From: Serratia odorifera
GTDB lineage: Bacteria > Pseudomonadota > Gammaproteobacteria > Enterobacterales > Enterobacteriaceae
Reading direction: 5' to 3'
Assembly (NCBI RefSeq): GCF_900635445.1
Contig: NZ_LR134117.1
Location: 4,278,001 to 4,342,000 of the forward strand
Length of the DNA: 64,000 nucleotides
In this document: piece after piece, positions 9,250 through 18,000 of the stretch
Layout: each line of letters starts with the position of its first letter
Position numbering within the stretch: position 1 is the stretch's first letter
The notes under the pieces: generated by a model
Told to the model about the DNA's origin: nothing
Database searches by the model: none
Seen by the model: the letters and a program-made list of their open reading frames with translations, nothing else
Program-made: the position numbers and the translations under genes

Positions 9250-10030
9250 TGCCGCCTGCCTAACGGCACAACAGCTGCGTTATACACTCGGCAAGCGTCG
9301 TATCGTCAATGACGTTTCACTGAACATTGCCAGCGGTGAAATGGTAGCAATTATCGGCCCTAACGGCGCCGGTAAATCCACCCTGATGCGCCTGTTGACC
9401 GGTTATTTGCAGCCAAGCTGCGGGGAATGTCTGCTACTCGACCAGCCGTTGGAACACTGGCAGCCGACGTCACTGGCCAAGGTGCGGGCAGTGATGCGCC
9501 AGCACAGCAGTCTGGCGTTTCCGTTCAGCGTGCAAGACGTGATCGCCATGGGGCGCGCACCGCACGGCCGGCGAGATATGCAGCAGGCGCTGCAACAGGT
9601 GATGCAGCAGACCGACTGCCTAAGCCTGGCGCAACGCGATTATCGTCAGCTTTCAGGTGGAGAGCAGCAGCGGGTGCAGCTGGCACGGGTATTGGCGCAG
9701 CTATGGCAAGCGACTCCTTCGCCACGCTGGCTGTTTCTGGATGAACCGACCTCGGCGCTAGACTTGTACCATCAGCAACATACGCTGCGGCTACTGCGCT
9801 CGCTGACCCGACAGCAGCCGCTGGCGGTGTGTTGCGTACTGCACGATCTCAATCTGGCGGCACTGTATGCCGATCGCATTCTGCTTATGCATCAGGGACA
9901 CCTGGTGGCCAGCGGTTCCCCGGCAGAAGTATTGCAAGCCGAACAGCTCACCCGCTGGTATCAGGCAGACGTCGGGGTGATGGCGCATCCGGAAACGACA
10001 TCATTACCGCAGATTTATCTGCGGCAATAA
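9242..10030 (+). CDS. hemV: Heme ABC transporter ATP-binding protein
   Basis: The 262-residue ATPase has Walker A GPNGAGKST (residues 39-47), signature LSGGEQQRVQLAR, Walker B WLFLDEPTSALD and the switch histidine in VLHDLNLA. It powers heme import through HemU. The GTG start at 9242 overlaps the end of hemU, which is the reason for choosing it. Last gene of the hemPRSTUV locus. Confidence 0.95.
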   Translation: MTSAACLTAQQLRYTLGKRRIVNDVSLNIASGEMVAIIGPNGAGKSTLMRLLTGYLQPSCGECLLLDQPLEHWQPTSLAKVRAVMRQHSSLAFPFSVQDVIAMGRAPHGRRDMQQALQQVMQQTDCLSLAQRDYRQLSGGEQQRVQLARVLAQLWQATPSPRWLFLDEPTSALDLYHQQHTLRLLRSLTRQQPLAVCCVLHDLNLAALYADRILLMHQGHLVASGSPAEVLQAEQLTRWYQADVGVMAHPETTSLPQIYLRQ

Positions 10031-10048
10031 CGCCAGACGCAGCAAGGT

Positions 10049-10083
10049 GATCAATGCCCTCGTCGCAGCGCGAGGCATTGATC
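10049..10083. terminator. Hairpin between convergent hemV and selO
   Basis: GATCAATGCC-CTCG pairs with CGAG-GCATTGATC around an eight-base loop, with one unpaired C in the run of three at 10057-10059. It sits between the two stop codons, as expected for a shared terminator, but lacks a T-tract on either side. The single bulged C could itself be a miscalled base. Confidence 0.55.
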
Positions 10084-10090
10084 CATCAGC

Positions 10091-11533
10091 TTAGCTCGAG
10101 CAGGATATTTCCAGGTGTTTGCCCCAATCCGGCGGCAGCGCGGCGAAATCCTCGTAACGCGGATCGTCGTCAAACGGCGTCAATAACGCCTGGTGCAAGC
10201 GTGCCAGTTTGCCAATGTCATCCTTCTGCGCCGCTTCGATCGCTTCCTGAGCCAGATAGTTACGCAAAATCAGCTTGGGATTCACCGCTTTCATCGCCCG
10301 TTGACGCTGTTCATCACTGACCTGCTCTTGCAACAAACGCTGGCGATACTGCAAATACCAGCGGTCGAACGCGTCACGGTCGATAAACTCGTCGCGCAGC
10401 GGCGAACGCGTTTGCAGTTGTTCAACCTCGCTTAGCAGACGGAAGGTTCGGGTATAATCTCGCCCCTCTGCCGTCATCAGGCTCAGCAGGCCGGTCAGCA
10501 AATCGTTGTCCTGCTTCTCCTGGCTGAAAAAGCCGAGCTTGGCGCGCATCTTGTCGCCATAGGCCTGCATTAATGCCGGTTCAAAGGCCGCCAGCGCCGC
10601 TTCCAACTGCTCGACACGCATCAGTCCGGAGAGCGTCTGAGCCAGACGATGCAGATTCCACAGCGCCACCGCCGGCTGATTGTCAAAGGCATAACGCCCC
10701 TGATGATCCGAATGGTTGCAGATGTAACCCGGCTGATAGTCGTCAAGGAAACCATATGGACCATAATCGATGGTAATCCCCAGGATCGACATATTGTCGG
10801 TATTCATCACCCCATGGGCAAAACCGACGGTCTGCCAGTCGGCCATCAGACGCGCGGTGCGCTCAACCACCTCGGTAAACCACAGCAGATATTTGTCGGC
10901 GCTGTCGGCTAATGCAGGCCAATGGCGGGCGATCACGAAATCCGCCAACTGGCGAACCTGCTCCGGCTGTTTACGGTAATAAAAATGTTCAAAGTGGCCG
11001 AATCGCACATGGCTTTCCGCTATGCGCATCAGCATCGCACCGCGCTCCGGCTGCTCGCGATACACCGGTTGGTCGCTGGTGACGATGGTCAGCGCACGGC
11101 TGGTAGGGATCCCCAGATGATGCATCGCTTCCGAAGCAAGAAACTCACGCACCACCGAGCGTAATACGGCACGGCCATCGCCCATACGCGAGTACGGCGT
11201 TAAACCTGCGCCCTTGAGATGCCAGTCCATGCTGCGGCCATCCGGCAAACGCTGCTCGCCGAGCAAAATGCCGCGACCGTCGCCCAATTGCCCGGCCCAT
11301 ACGCCAAACTGATGCCCACTATAGACCTGTGCCAGCGGTTGCATGCCCGGAAGCAGCCGCTCGCCGGCCCACACCGGCACATTGTCTGGCGTAAACCAAC
11401 TGTCATCCAATCCCAGCTCATGCGCCAGCGGCTCGCTGTGATACAGCAAACGCGCTCCCTGCAACGGGGTTGGGGTTAATTCTGTGTAGAAACCAGGCAA
11501 TTGCTGGTGGTATGCGTTTTCGAACTGCGGCAT
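10091..11533 (-). CDS. selO: Protein adenylyltransferase SelO (YdiU)
   Basis: SelO is a pseudokinase-fold enzyme that transfers AMP from ATP to protein Ser, Thr or Tyr residues in oxidative stress. The 480-residue product shows YSGHQFGVWAGQLGDGRG, KGAGLTPYSRMGDGRAVLR, the catalytic-loop-like HGVMNTDNMS, and the metal-binding DYGPYGFLDDY. It ends in the family's cysteine-containing tail SCSS, where animal SelO carries selenocysteine. The ATG at 11531-11533 follows GGAGGG; an upstream extension to 11719 is not conserved. It converges with hemV and is next to ydiV, as in E. coli. Confidence 0.95.
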   Translation of the reverse strand: MPQFENAYHQQLPGFYTELTPTPLQGARLLYHSEPLAHELGLDDSWFTPDNVPVWAGERLLPGMQPLAQVYSGHQFGVWAGQLGDGRGILLGEQRLPDGRSMDWHLKGAGLTPYSRMGDGRAVLRSVVREFLASEAMHHLGIPTSRALTIVTSDQPVYREQPERGAMLMRIAESHVRFGHFEHFYYRKQPEQVRQLADFVIARHWPALADSADKYLLWFTEVVERTARLMADWQTVGFAHGVMNTDNMSILGITIDYGPYGFLDDYQPGYICNHSDHQGRYAFDNQPAVALWNLHRLAQTLSGLMRVEQLEAALAAFEPALMQAYGDKMRAKLGFFSQEKQDNDLLTGLLSLMTAEGRDYTRTFRLLSEVEQLQTRSPLRDEFIDRDAFDRWYLQYRQRLLQEQVSDEQRQRAMKAVNPKLILRNYLAQEAIEAAQKDDIGKLARLHQALLTPFDDDPRYEDFAALPPDWGKHLEISCSS

Positions 11534-11840
11534 AGGCCCTCCGTTCACTGTAGTGTAGAGCCAGAATGCGCTGATTAACACCGAGGAAATGCAGGGGATA
11601 CCCTCCGCCGCACAGGCAGTTACGGCTAAATCAGGCTTTGCGCGGCATCCGTGTGCAGGTAACGGTGACGGTGCTGGCAGAATATATTTGCACGCTGAAA
11701 GGTTGACGACGAATAACAACTCACAACGGAAGGAAAAATGCTGCCCGGCTCCCTATTCCGCTGCTGCGTACTGTTTAACCTCACGATAGCAAACGCCACC
11801 TCGACGGCTCGCTATGGACAGCCCATCACACTATAAATAA
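11534..11840. other. selO-ydiV intergenic stretch
   Basis: About 300 bases between two minus-strand genes. The only item of note is a plus-strand frame of 32 codons at 11738-11836 preceded by GGAAGGA; its product resembles nothing known to me. The selO promoter should lie here. Confidence 0.5.
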
Positions 11841-12580
11841 CTATTGTTTTTCGCTGTTAAACACCTCGGGAACCGGGTGTAGCGAATCAAGATTATCCAC
11901 ACTGACACTAGGCCATAAAAAACCTTGCAGGCCAAAAACCTCGGCATCAATCAGTTTATCAAAGTGGTGTTTATCTTCTATTCCGTCGACGATCGTTCCG
12001 TGGCAAAGTAAATTGATATTCTTTAATAACGAATCAATTATCATGTCATAGCCTTGGTGAGCAAACAGCTGCCAATAAAATCGCCGGTCTATTTTCACGT
12101 AGTCAAACAGGCCATCATACAACGCATTTAGCGGTGCCTTGCCGGAGCCAAAGTCATCCAGCCATAGCGTAAACCGCTCACTGAGCCAGCAAAGCGTGAC
12201 ATTTTTTTCCCTGCTGACAGTTGCGGAAAACCCTCACTGATTTCTAACACCATAAACGGTAAACGTTGCAAGCGCTGAGCAACATGCCGGTCATTAACGA
12301 TCAGTTCTGCTACGCTTTGTTCGATATTGATACTCAATAACACCTGATGTTCAATAAACCATGATGCGTATTGCTCTATTAACAGCAGTTGTTCATTAAA
12401 TAGCGCAACTCTCTGCCGGGGAGTTAATAAGCCAACCCCAATTTCCGTTGGCATTGCCAGATCGCCGTCAAGGCTGTCGAATCGGCTCAAGATTTCTACC
12501 GCTAACAACCGTCCATCGCTAGAATAAATCGGTTGGAAAACATAGCGACTAATAAAGTCGGCTTCAAATTGGATTTTCAT
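11841..12580 (-). pseudogene. ydiV: EAL-domain protein, ydiV (rflP) orthologue, one frameshift
   Basis: Joining two frames gives a 246-residue single EAL domain colinear with E. coli YdiV (237 aa), from MKIQFEADF to the LQGFLWPSV tail (YdiV has LQGCLWPAV). YdiV itself is a degenerate EAL protein that binds FlhD and blocks flagellar gene expression. This version keeps more catalytic positions: EIL for EAL, the asparagine in SINIEQ, LEISE, LDDFGSG and VKID. The later EGVE motif reads DGIE. The break is at a T7 run on the plus strand (12202-12208, A7 in the message), where one more A restores the frame. This could be a sequencing error, a true mutation or slippage. Position next to selO supports the orthology. 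Confidence 0.82.
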
Positions 12581-13033
12581 TTTAATGCCAGAGGCCAAAT
12601 GGCGAGCATCTCATCGTATATCAATATATTTTATCGATCAATCCCTGTAAGATTAATCGGAAATATCAATGTAAATACCAATAAAATCGGTTTTAATTGA
12701 TAGTTCAAGGCTATATCTGATACGCCGTGTGGTGGTTAAGAATAGCCTACACTTAAGACAAACGGGCGCGTCAACGTCGATTTACCATCGATATTTCACT
12801 TAAGTGATATAACTGTGCTGACAATTTGACTTAGCCATCTTGTTTTTATTAGAAAAATCGGCATGATTTTAAGAAATATCTCAGGCGGCATTTTTTATCA
12901 TCTGTGCGTTTAACGTTACAATTGATTAAAACTGATTACATATCAATTTCAGCGTTTATTCTTGACATTGAATTCGATAAAAAATGCTCGCCTTGCTTTT
13001 TGCCAATCTTGTGCTCTTAATCTGCCGCTGCGG
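12581..13033. other. AT-rich region upstream of ydiV
   Basis: This 453-base stretch between lplA and ydiV is clearly more AT-rich than its neighbours and has no credible gene. It contains a perfect 12-base palindrome (TCACTTAAGTGA, 12796-12807). It is unusually long for a ydiV promoter region, and I cannot say what else it does. Confidence 0.6.
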
Positions 13034-14047
13034 TTATTTAATCACCTCGCTCAGCCAACGTTGCAGTTGCTGCAGTTCGGTTGCCTGCTGCGGATAATCT
13101 GCCAACAACCGCTGACAGCACGCAGCCACCGCGTCGCTGCGGTAGGCACAACCCACCAGCAAGCCGGCCAACTGCTGTAACGGCGCCGGTTGCAGGCTAT
13201 CACTGAAAATTTGCGCGCGAGTGATTGCACCCTGTTCGACGTCGAAAAAGATATCTACCCCGCCCCAGCTAAAGCGTTCATTGAGCAGATGACTGAACGC
13301 CGGCGCTTTGCCAAAATTCCACTGCCAGCTGCTTTGCTTGGCAAACTGATCGGCAAAGTTGGGCAAGTCGGGGAACGCGTCGGGGGAAATCACCTCCGCC
13401 GTTGCGCTGCTGCCGTAGTAGGCAAAAAAGGTCTGAATAATCGCCTCGCACACCTGTTGATGAGTAATGTCGGGGGCAAACTCCGCCAGATTGGCGACCC
13501 GTGAACGCACCGAGGTGATACCTTTAGCCTGCAGTTTTTTCGGATCGGGATTCAGATAATCAGCTAGCCGGTTAAGATCGGCATTCAGCAGCAACGTACC
13601 ATGGTGAAAACCGCGATCTGCGGTTTCGCGGTAGGCTGAACCAGAAATCTTGCGAATGCCGTCGGCGGTCTCAATCACCAGATCGTTGCGCCCCGACGCG
13701 CTGGCGTTAATTCCCAGTCGTGACAATGCCTGTAAAATAATGTTGGTCGATACCGCTTTGTCGTAACCCGGTTTGCCGGCCATAAAGGTAAAACAGGTGT
13801 TACCAAGATCGTGGAACACCGCGCCGCCACCGCTACTGCGGCGTGCCAGGCGGATACCGTCTTGCTCCATCCGCCGGGTATTGCACTCTTTCCACGGGTT
13901 TTGCGACTGGCCTATCACCACCGTTTCAGCATTGCGCCACAGGAACAGTATCACTTGCGAGTTCATCTCGCGGAAAATGCACTCCTCCACCGCCAGATTG
14001 AACCAGGGATCGTAAGAGTCGGAAATCAATAAACGCAGGGAGGTCAT
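13034..14047 (-). CDS. lplA: Lipoate-protein ligase A
   Basis: LplA activates free lipoate with ATP and attaches it to the E2 and H lipoyl domains. The 337 residues align end to end with the E. coli enzyme (338 aa). Seen are LISDSYDPWFNLAVEECIF, the RRSSGGGAVFHDLGN lipoate-binding loop, SGRNDLV, the lysine of KISGSAYRE, and RGFHHGTLLLNADL, plus the C-terminal accessory domain. ATG 14047 (MTSLRLLIS) matches the E. coli start; a GTG at 14056 is a less likely alternative. Confidence 0.96.
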   Translation of the reverse strand: MTSLRLLISDSYDPWFNLAVEECIFREMNSQVILFLWRNAETVVIGQSQNPWKECNTRRMEQDGIRLARRSSGGGAVFHDLGNTCFTFMAGKPGYDKAVSTNIILQALSRLGINASASGRNDLVIETADGIRKISGSAYRETADRGFHHGTLLLNADLNRLADYLNPDPKKLQAKGITSVRSRVANLAEFAPDITHQQVCEAIIQTFFAYYGSSATAEVISPDAFPDLPNFADQFAKQSSWQWNFGKAPAFSHLLNERFSWGGVDIFFDVEQGAITRAQIFSDSLQPAPLQQLAGLLVGCAYRSDAVAACCQRLLADYPQQATELQQLQRWLSEVIK

Positions 14048-14127
14048 GGCAGTCACCGCTGAAGTAAACAGGAGATGCTGCCATTATATCGGAAAACAAC
14101 GGGTTAACTTATCGAAAAAGGCGCGGA

Positions 14128-14586
14128 TCAGATGCGGCGCGCCTGCCAGTAGACCTTTTTCCAGTAGACGTTATCCAGCGAGGAGCGGATCACGCCACGG
14201 CTGGTGGAGGCGTGAATAAATTGATCGTTGGTATCATAAATGCCGACGTGCAGACCGTTTTCACCGTGACCGGTTTTGAAAAACACCAGGTCGCCCGGCA
14301 GCAGCTCATCGCGCGACACCTTGGTGCCCAGCTCGGTTTGCGCTTCGGTCGAACGCGGCAGTTGCATATCGAAACGGTCGCGGAAGGTTCGATAGACGAA
14401 GCCGGAACAATCGACGCCGCCGCGATCCAGCCCGCCGTAACGGTACGGTGTACCGTGCCATTGACGTAACTGTTCGTTTAACTGCGCCACGACCACGATC
14501 GAATCCGCCAGTTTGCCGCTGGGCGGTGGTGCGTGACTGCTGCAACCGGCCAGAACCAGGCTGACCAGTAAAAATAGTGTACGCAT
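14128..14586 (-). CDS. nlpC: NlpC/P60 family lipoprotein
   Basis: A 152-residue outer-membrane-type lipoprotein precursor with signal sequence and lipobox VLAGC, followed by an NlpC/P60 cysteine peptidase domain. The catalytic cysteine is in VDCSGFVYRTF, the histidine in NGLHVGIY and the third polar residue in FIHAS. The family cuts peptidoglycan stem peptides; the precise target of NlpC is unsettled. Length and sequence match E. coli NlpC (154 aa). The true start is the lipoprotein signal ATG at 14586, not the longer frame. Lies just after the arn operon, as in Yersinia. Confidence 0.95.
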   Translation of the reverse strand: MRTLFLLVSLVLAGCSSHAPPPSGKLADSIVVVAQLNEQLRQWHGTPYRYGGLDRGGVDCSGFVYRTFRDRFDMQLPRSTEAQTELGTKVSRDELLPGDLVFFKTGHGENGLHVGIYDTNDQFIHASTSRGVIRSSLDNVYWKKVYWQARRI

Positions 14587-14704
14587 CCTACATATCCCTT
14601 TATTGAATCCGTTGCCACATGCTTTTGGGCATAATTTATCCCTCGTGTGAGGAAAAAGGCAAGCGTGATGAAGATGATAAGCGGCACGGTACGTTTTTTT
14701 TGCG

Positions 14705-15097
14705 TTAATCGGCAGGTTTGTTTGCGCCACCGCGGGTAATTAGCCAGACGCCGAACAGGATGCAGAGGGTTCCCAACGTTTTCAGCAGCGTCGCCGATTC
14801 ATTGAACCACGGCAGCGCCACCGCGGCCAGATAGACCAGCGCATAGCTGATGCTGAGCAAGGGATAAGCGCGGTTTAACGGCAAATGCCGCAAGGCAAAA
14901 AACCAGCACAGCATCGATAGGGCATAACCGAAAACCCCGCCACTGACTGCCAGCAACGGCAGCGCGTGCTGGCGTAGCAATATCAGCACGCCGTCGGCAA
15001 ACAGCACCAGTGGCAGTTGCACCATGCCCCACTTCATCAGCAATTGCGCCAGCGTAACCAGCAGTACGCTGGCGATGCCCCATCCATAGCCTTTCAT
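14705..15097 (-). CDS. arnF: Undecaprenyl-phosphate-aminoarabinose flippase subunit ArnF
   Basis: A 130-residue EamA/SMR-type membrane protein with four predicted spans (LLAVSGGVFGYALSMLCWFFALR, YPLLSISYALVYLAAVALPWF). With ArnE it is thought to flip undecaprenyl-phosphate-L-Ara4N to the periplasmic face. It starts with a four-base ATGA overlap with arnE, which fixes the start at 15097. Last gene of the arn operon. Confidence 0.92.
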   Translation of the reverse strand: MKGYGWGIASVLLVTLAQLLMKWGMVQLPLVLFADGVLILLRQHALPLLAVSGGVFGYALSMLCWFFALRHLPLNRAYPLLSISYALVYLAAVALPWFNESATLLKTLGTLCILFGVWLITRGGANKPAD

Positions 15098-15438
15098 GGT
15101 GCAAGACTCATCAGCACAATCCCCAACACGATCGATGCCACGCCGCACCAGTGTCGTAACGTGGTCGGTTCATGAAATAGCCATCGCGCTGCCAGCGTCA
15201 CCGCAACCACATTCAAGCTGAGCATCGGGTACGCCACGCTGAGCGGCAGCCGCTGCAACACGCCGAGCCACACCAGCATCCCCAGCGCCAGCAGCAGCAA
15301 GGCCAATGCCAGCCAGCGTAGCGCGTGGCGGCGACGCAGCTCAACCGGCAACAACCAGCAACGCGCTGCCTGCTTCTGGCACAGCTGGCCGGCACAGGTC
15401 AGCAGGCAGGCCGCCAGCACCAACAGATAGCCGGTCAT
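15094..15438 (-). CDS. arnE: Undecaprenyl-phosphate-aminoarabinose flippase subunit ArnE
   Basis: A 114-residue SMR-like protein with four predicted spans (YLLVLAACLLTCAGQLCQKQ, LALALLLLALGMLVWLGVLQ, VAYPMLSLNVVAVTLAARWL). It overlaps both arnT upstream and arnF downstream by four bases (ATGA), the typical coupling in this operon. It partners ArnF in moving the Ara4N lipid carrier. Confidence 0.92.
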   Translation of the reverse strand: MTGYLLVLAACLLTCAGQLCQKQAARCWLLPVELRRRHALRWLALALLLLALGMLVWLGVLQRLPLSVAYPMLSLNVVAVTLAARWLFHEPTTLRHWCGVASIVLGIVLMSLAP

Positions 15439-17098
15439 GGCTGTTGCTGATACCACAGCAGCGCAAACCGGTTCATCAACTGCAGTTGATCGGCGGGTGG
15501 CAGGTTGGCCGGCACACTTTCCCCGCGGGACAGCTGTAACACCAGCGAAACGTTGCCTTGCCGACGAGCCTGAGCCAGCCACTGCGGGAAATCGGCATCG
15601 CTGACGAAACGGCTGCGCGCATCCTGGTAATCCAACCCGTAGCTGACTTCACCCTTTTCGCTGTACATCAATACGTCGCTACGCTTGAGCTGCCAGGCCA
15701 AACCGGCGGCCAGCCCAACGCTGTCGCTCAAAACATAACGGCTGTGCGCCAGCACATCCTGATTGGCTCGAATAAAGTTCTGCGGCTGTTTGGAGTCAAT
15801 GACCTGTTGCGGGATGGTATAACCGATCAGCAAACACAGCAGCAGCGGGCAGGCTGCCGCCCAGCTCCAGCGTCTGGTGCCGTCACGCACCGATACCACG
15901 GCAAACAGCAGCCAGCCGGTGAAGGCGATGATACCGAGGATGATCTTTGGCCATTCCTGCTGGCTAAACAGATGCAGGCGCGGCAACAACCCAAGACCTA
16001 TAGCCAGCAAGGCTCCTATCCCCAGCAGGCCAAATGCCCCATTGAGCAGTGCATTGATTCTGAACACGCGATGGTGCAACGCGGCGACGGCGTCCTCGGC
16101 ATAGGCGGCCATCAGCAACGCCAACGGCGCCATACACGGCAGAATATAGGTTGGCAATTTGCCCTTGGCGATGCTGAAGAAAATCAGTGGCATTACCACC
16201 CAGCTCAACAGGAACAACAGTTCCGGACGCCTGGCTCGTTCACGCCAGCCTTTCAGCAACGCCCCGGCAGCAACGCCAACCACGGCAGCACGCCGGCCAT
16301 CAATACCGGCAGGTAATACCAGAATGGCGCCTTATGTTGCGCATTGTCTTCGGCAAAACGCTGAATATGTTCAATCCAGAAAAAATAGTGCCAGAAATCC
16401 GGCTCGCGCTCGGCAATGGCCAACGCCCACGGCAGGCTGAGCAACGCCGCTGTCACGATTGCCAATGGGCCGTAAATCAGCAATTCGCGCCAACGCCGCT
16501 GCATAATGGCAATCGGCAACACCGCGATCACCGGTACCGCCAGCGCCAGGAACCCTTTGGTCATAAAGCCCATGCCGCAGGCCAGCCCCAGCAGCAGATA
16601 GCCGCCCAATTTTCCCTTGATGGTAGTGGCTTGCAGCGTCAGATAGTAACTGGCCATCGCAGCGGTCAGCCACAGCGCGATCATCGGGTCAAGCACGCTG
16701 TAAGTGCCGATGCTGAACACCAACACCATCGACATGAATATCAGCGTCGCCAGGCTGGCGCGCCGGATATTGCGCCACATCAACCAGCCCAGGCTAAACA
16801 CCAGCAACGCGGTAATACCGGTACTGAACACCGAGGCGAAACGCACGGCAAAATTGCTGTCACCAAACAACCATTGGCTAATGTTATTCAACCAATAGCC
16901 GGCCACCGGTTTTTCGAAATAGCGCAAACCAAGCAGGTTTGGTACCACCCAATCGCCACGTTGCAGCATTTCGCGGCTGATTTCGGCATAACGGGTTTCA
17001 TCCGGCTGCCACAATAGACGGCCGTTGAGCGGCAGCAGATACACCAGAGCAAAAAACAGGGTCAGCAATCCACCCCAAATATTCTTACATGCCTTCAT
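15435..17098 (-). pseudogene. arnT: 4-Amino-4-deoxy-L-arabinose lipid A transferase ArnT, one frameshift
   Basis: ArnT is an inner-membrane GT-C glycosyltransferase that adds L-Ara4N to lipid A phosphates and gives polymyxin resistance. The N-terminal part (MKACKNIWGG, WQPDETRYAEISREML with catalytic-type acidic residues, LRYFEKPVAGYWLNN) reads to WLALLPG. The frame then breaks and resumes as ALLKGWRERARRPELLFLLSWVV to the end. Adding one base at the C4 run 16262-16265 (plus strand) restores a 554-residue protein, the normal length. Start and stop both overlap neighbours by ATGA. All other sequence is intact, so a base-calling error is likely; if real, the strain would lack lipid A Ara4N. Confidence 0.88.
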
Positions 17099-18000
17099 TC
17101 ATCATCCTTTAATGCGCTTTGACAGCCTAACCAGCCTTCTCGCCCAGGAAACGGCGAGCGGATGACACGGCCCGCCGGCAGCGTGGTCAGATCCTGTGGC
17201 AACAGCCGGCTCAGCGGACAAAATTCAATCCCCTGCCGCTGCGCCCGTTGCAATAGCTGTTCGAACATCGCCGCCTGCGACATGCCTTCCACTTCCGCAT
17301 GAATGGTGTATACCGACACGCCTCGCTGGTTTTCCATCAACTGCAAAATATAATCGTTAAAGTTCGCCAGGCTGGTCTCGCTGCCAATCACTTCATCAAA
17401 CGTCGGCAGCGTCACCGGAATTTGTACCGTACCGAAGCGCCCGTTACTCAACTGCGGGCGGAACGGCTGCGTACCGCGGCAATCGCTGTTGTAGTGAAAA
17501 CCGAAGCGCTGTTTGACATCCAGCACCCGCGTATCGGCACGCCAACCGGCCGCCGCGGAGCATTTTACCGGCTGGCCAATGGCCGCCGTCAGCGCATCCT
17601 GCCCCAGTTGGATCTGCCGCGTCAGTTCGGCGTCGCTCCAGCGACCGGCGTTGGCCTGCCAGCGCTGATGATCCCAGGCATGTAGCCCCACTTCATGACC
17701 GGCGTCGACGGTCTGCTTCATCAACGGCGCCAGCGAGCGGCCAATTTTCCGCCCCGGCCAGGCGGTGCCGGCCAGCAGAATATCCCAGCCGTACAGCGCC
17801 GCCGCGTTCGAACGCAGCATCTTCCACAAAAATCGTGGCCGCAACAGGCGCCATAGGTGGCGCCCCATATTATCCGGCCCGACGCTGAAGAAGATGCTGG
17901 CCTGAATCTGATACTGCTCAAACAGACTCAGCAAACGCGGCACACCGTCACGGGTGCCGCTAAAGGTATCGACGTCAACGCGTAAGCCGACGCGCTTCAT
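17095..18000 (-). CDS. arnD: Undecaprenyl-phosphate-formyl-Ara4N deformylase ArnD
   Basis: This 301-residue polysaccharide-deacetylase family enzyme removes the formyl group from undecaprenyl-phosphate-L-Ara4FN. Visible NodB-type motifs are RVDVDTFSGTRDG near the N-terminus and the metal-binding GHEVGLHAWDHQRWQ. TIHAEVEGM supplies a conserved histidine near the C-terminus. It overlaps arnA and arnT by four bases on each side. Confidence 0.95.
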   Translation of the reverse strand: MKRVGLRVDVDTFSGTRDGVPRLLSLFEQYQIQASIFFSVGPDNMGRHLWRLLRPRFLWKMLRSNAAALYGWDILLAGTAWPGRKIGRSLAPLMKQTVDAGHEVGLHAWDHQRWQANAGRWSDAELTRQIQLGQDALTAAIGQPVKCSAAAGWRADTRVLDVKQRFGFHYNSDCRGTQPFRPQLSNGRFGTVQIPVTLPTFDEVIGSETSLANFNDYILQLMENQRGVSVYTIHAEVEGMSQAAMFEQLLQRAQRQGIEFCPLSRLLPQDLTTLPAGRVIRSPFPGREGWLGCQSALKDDE

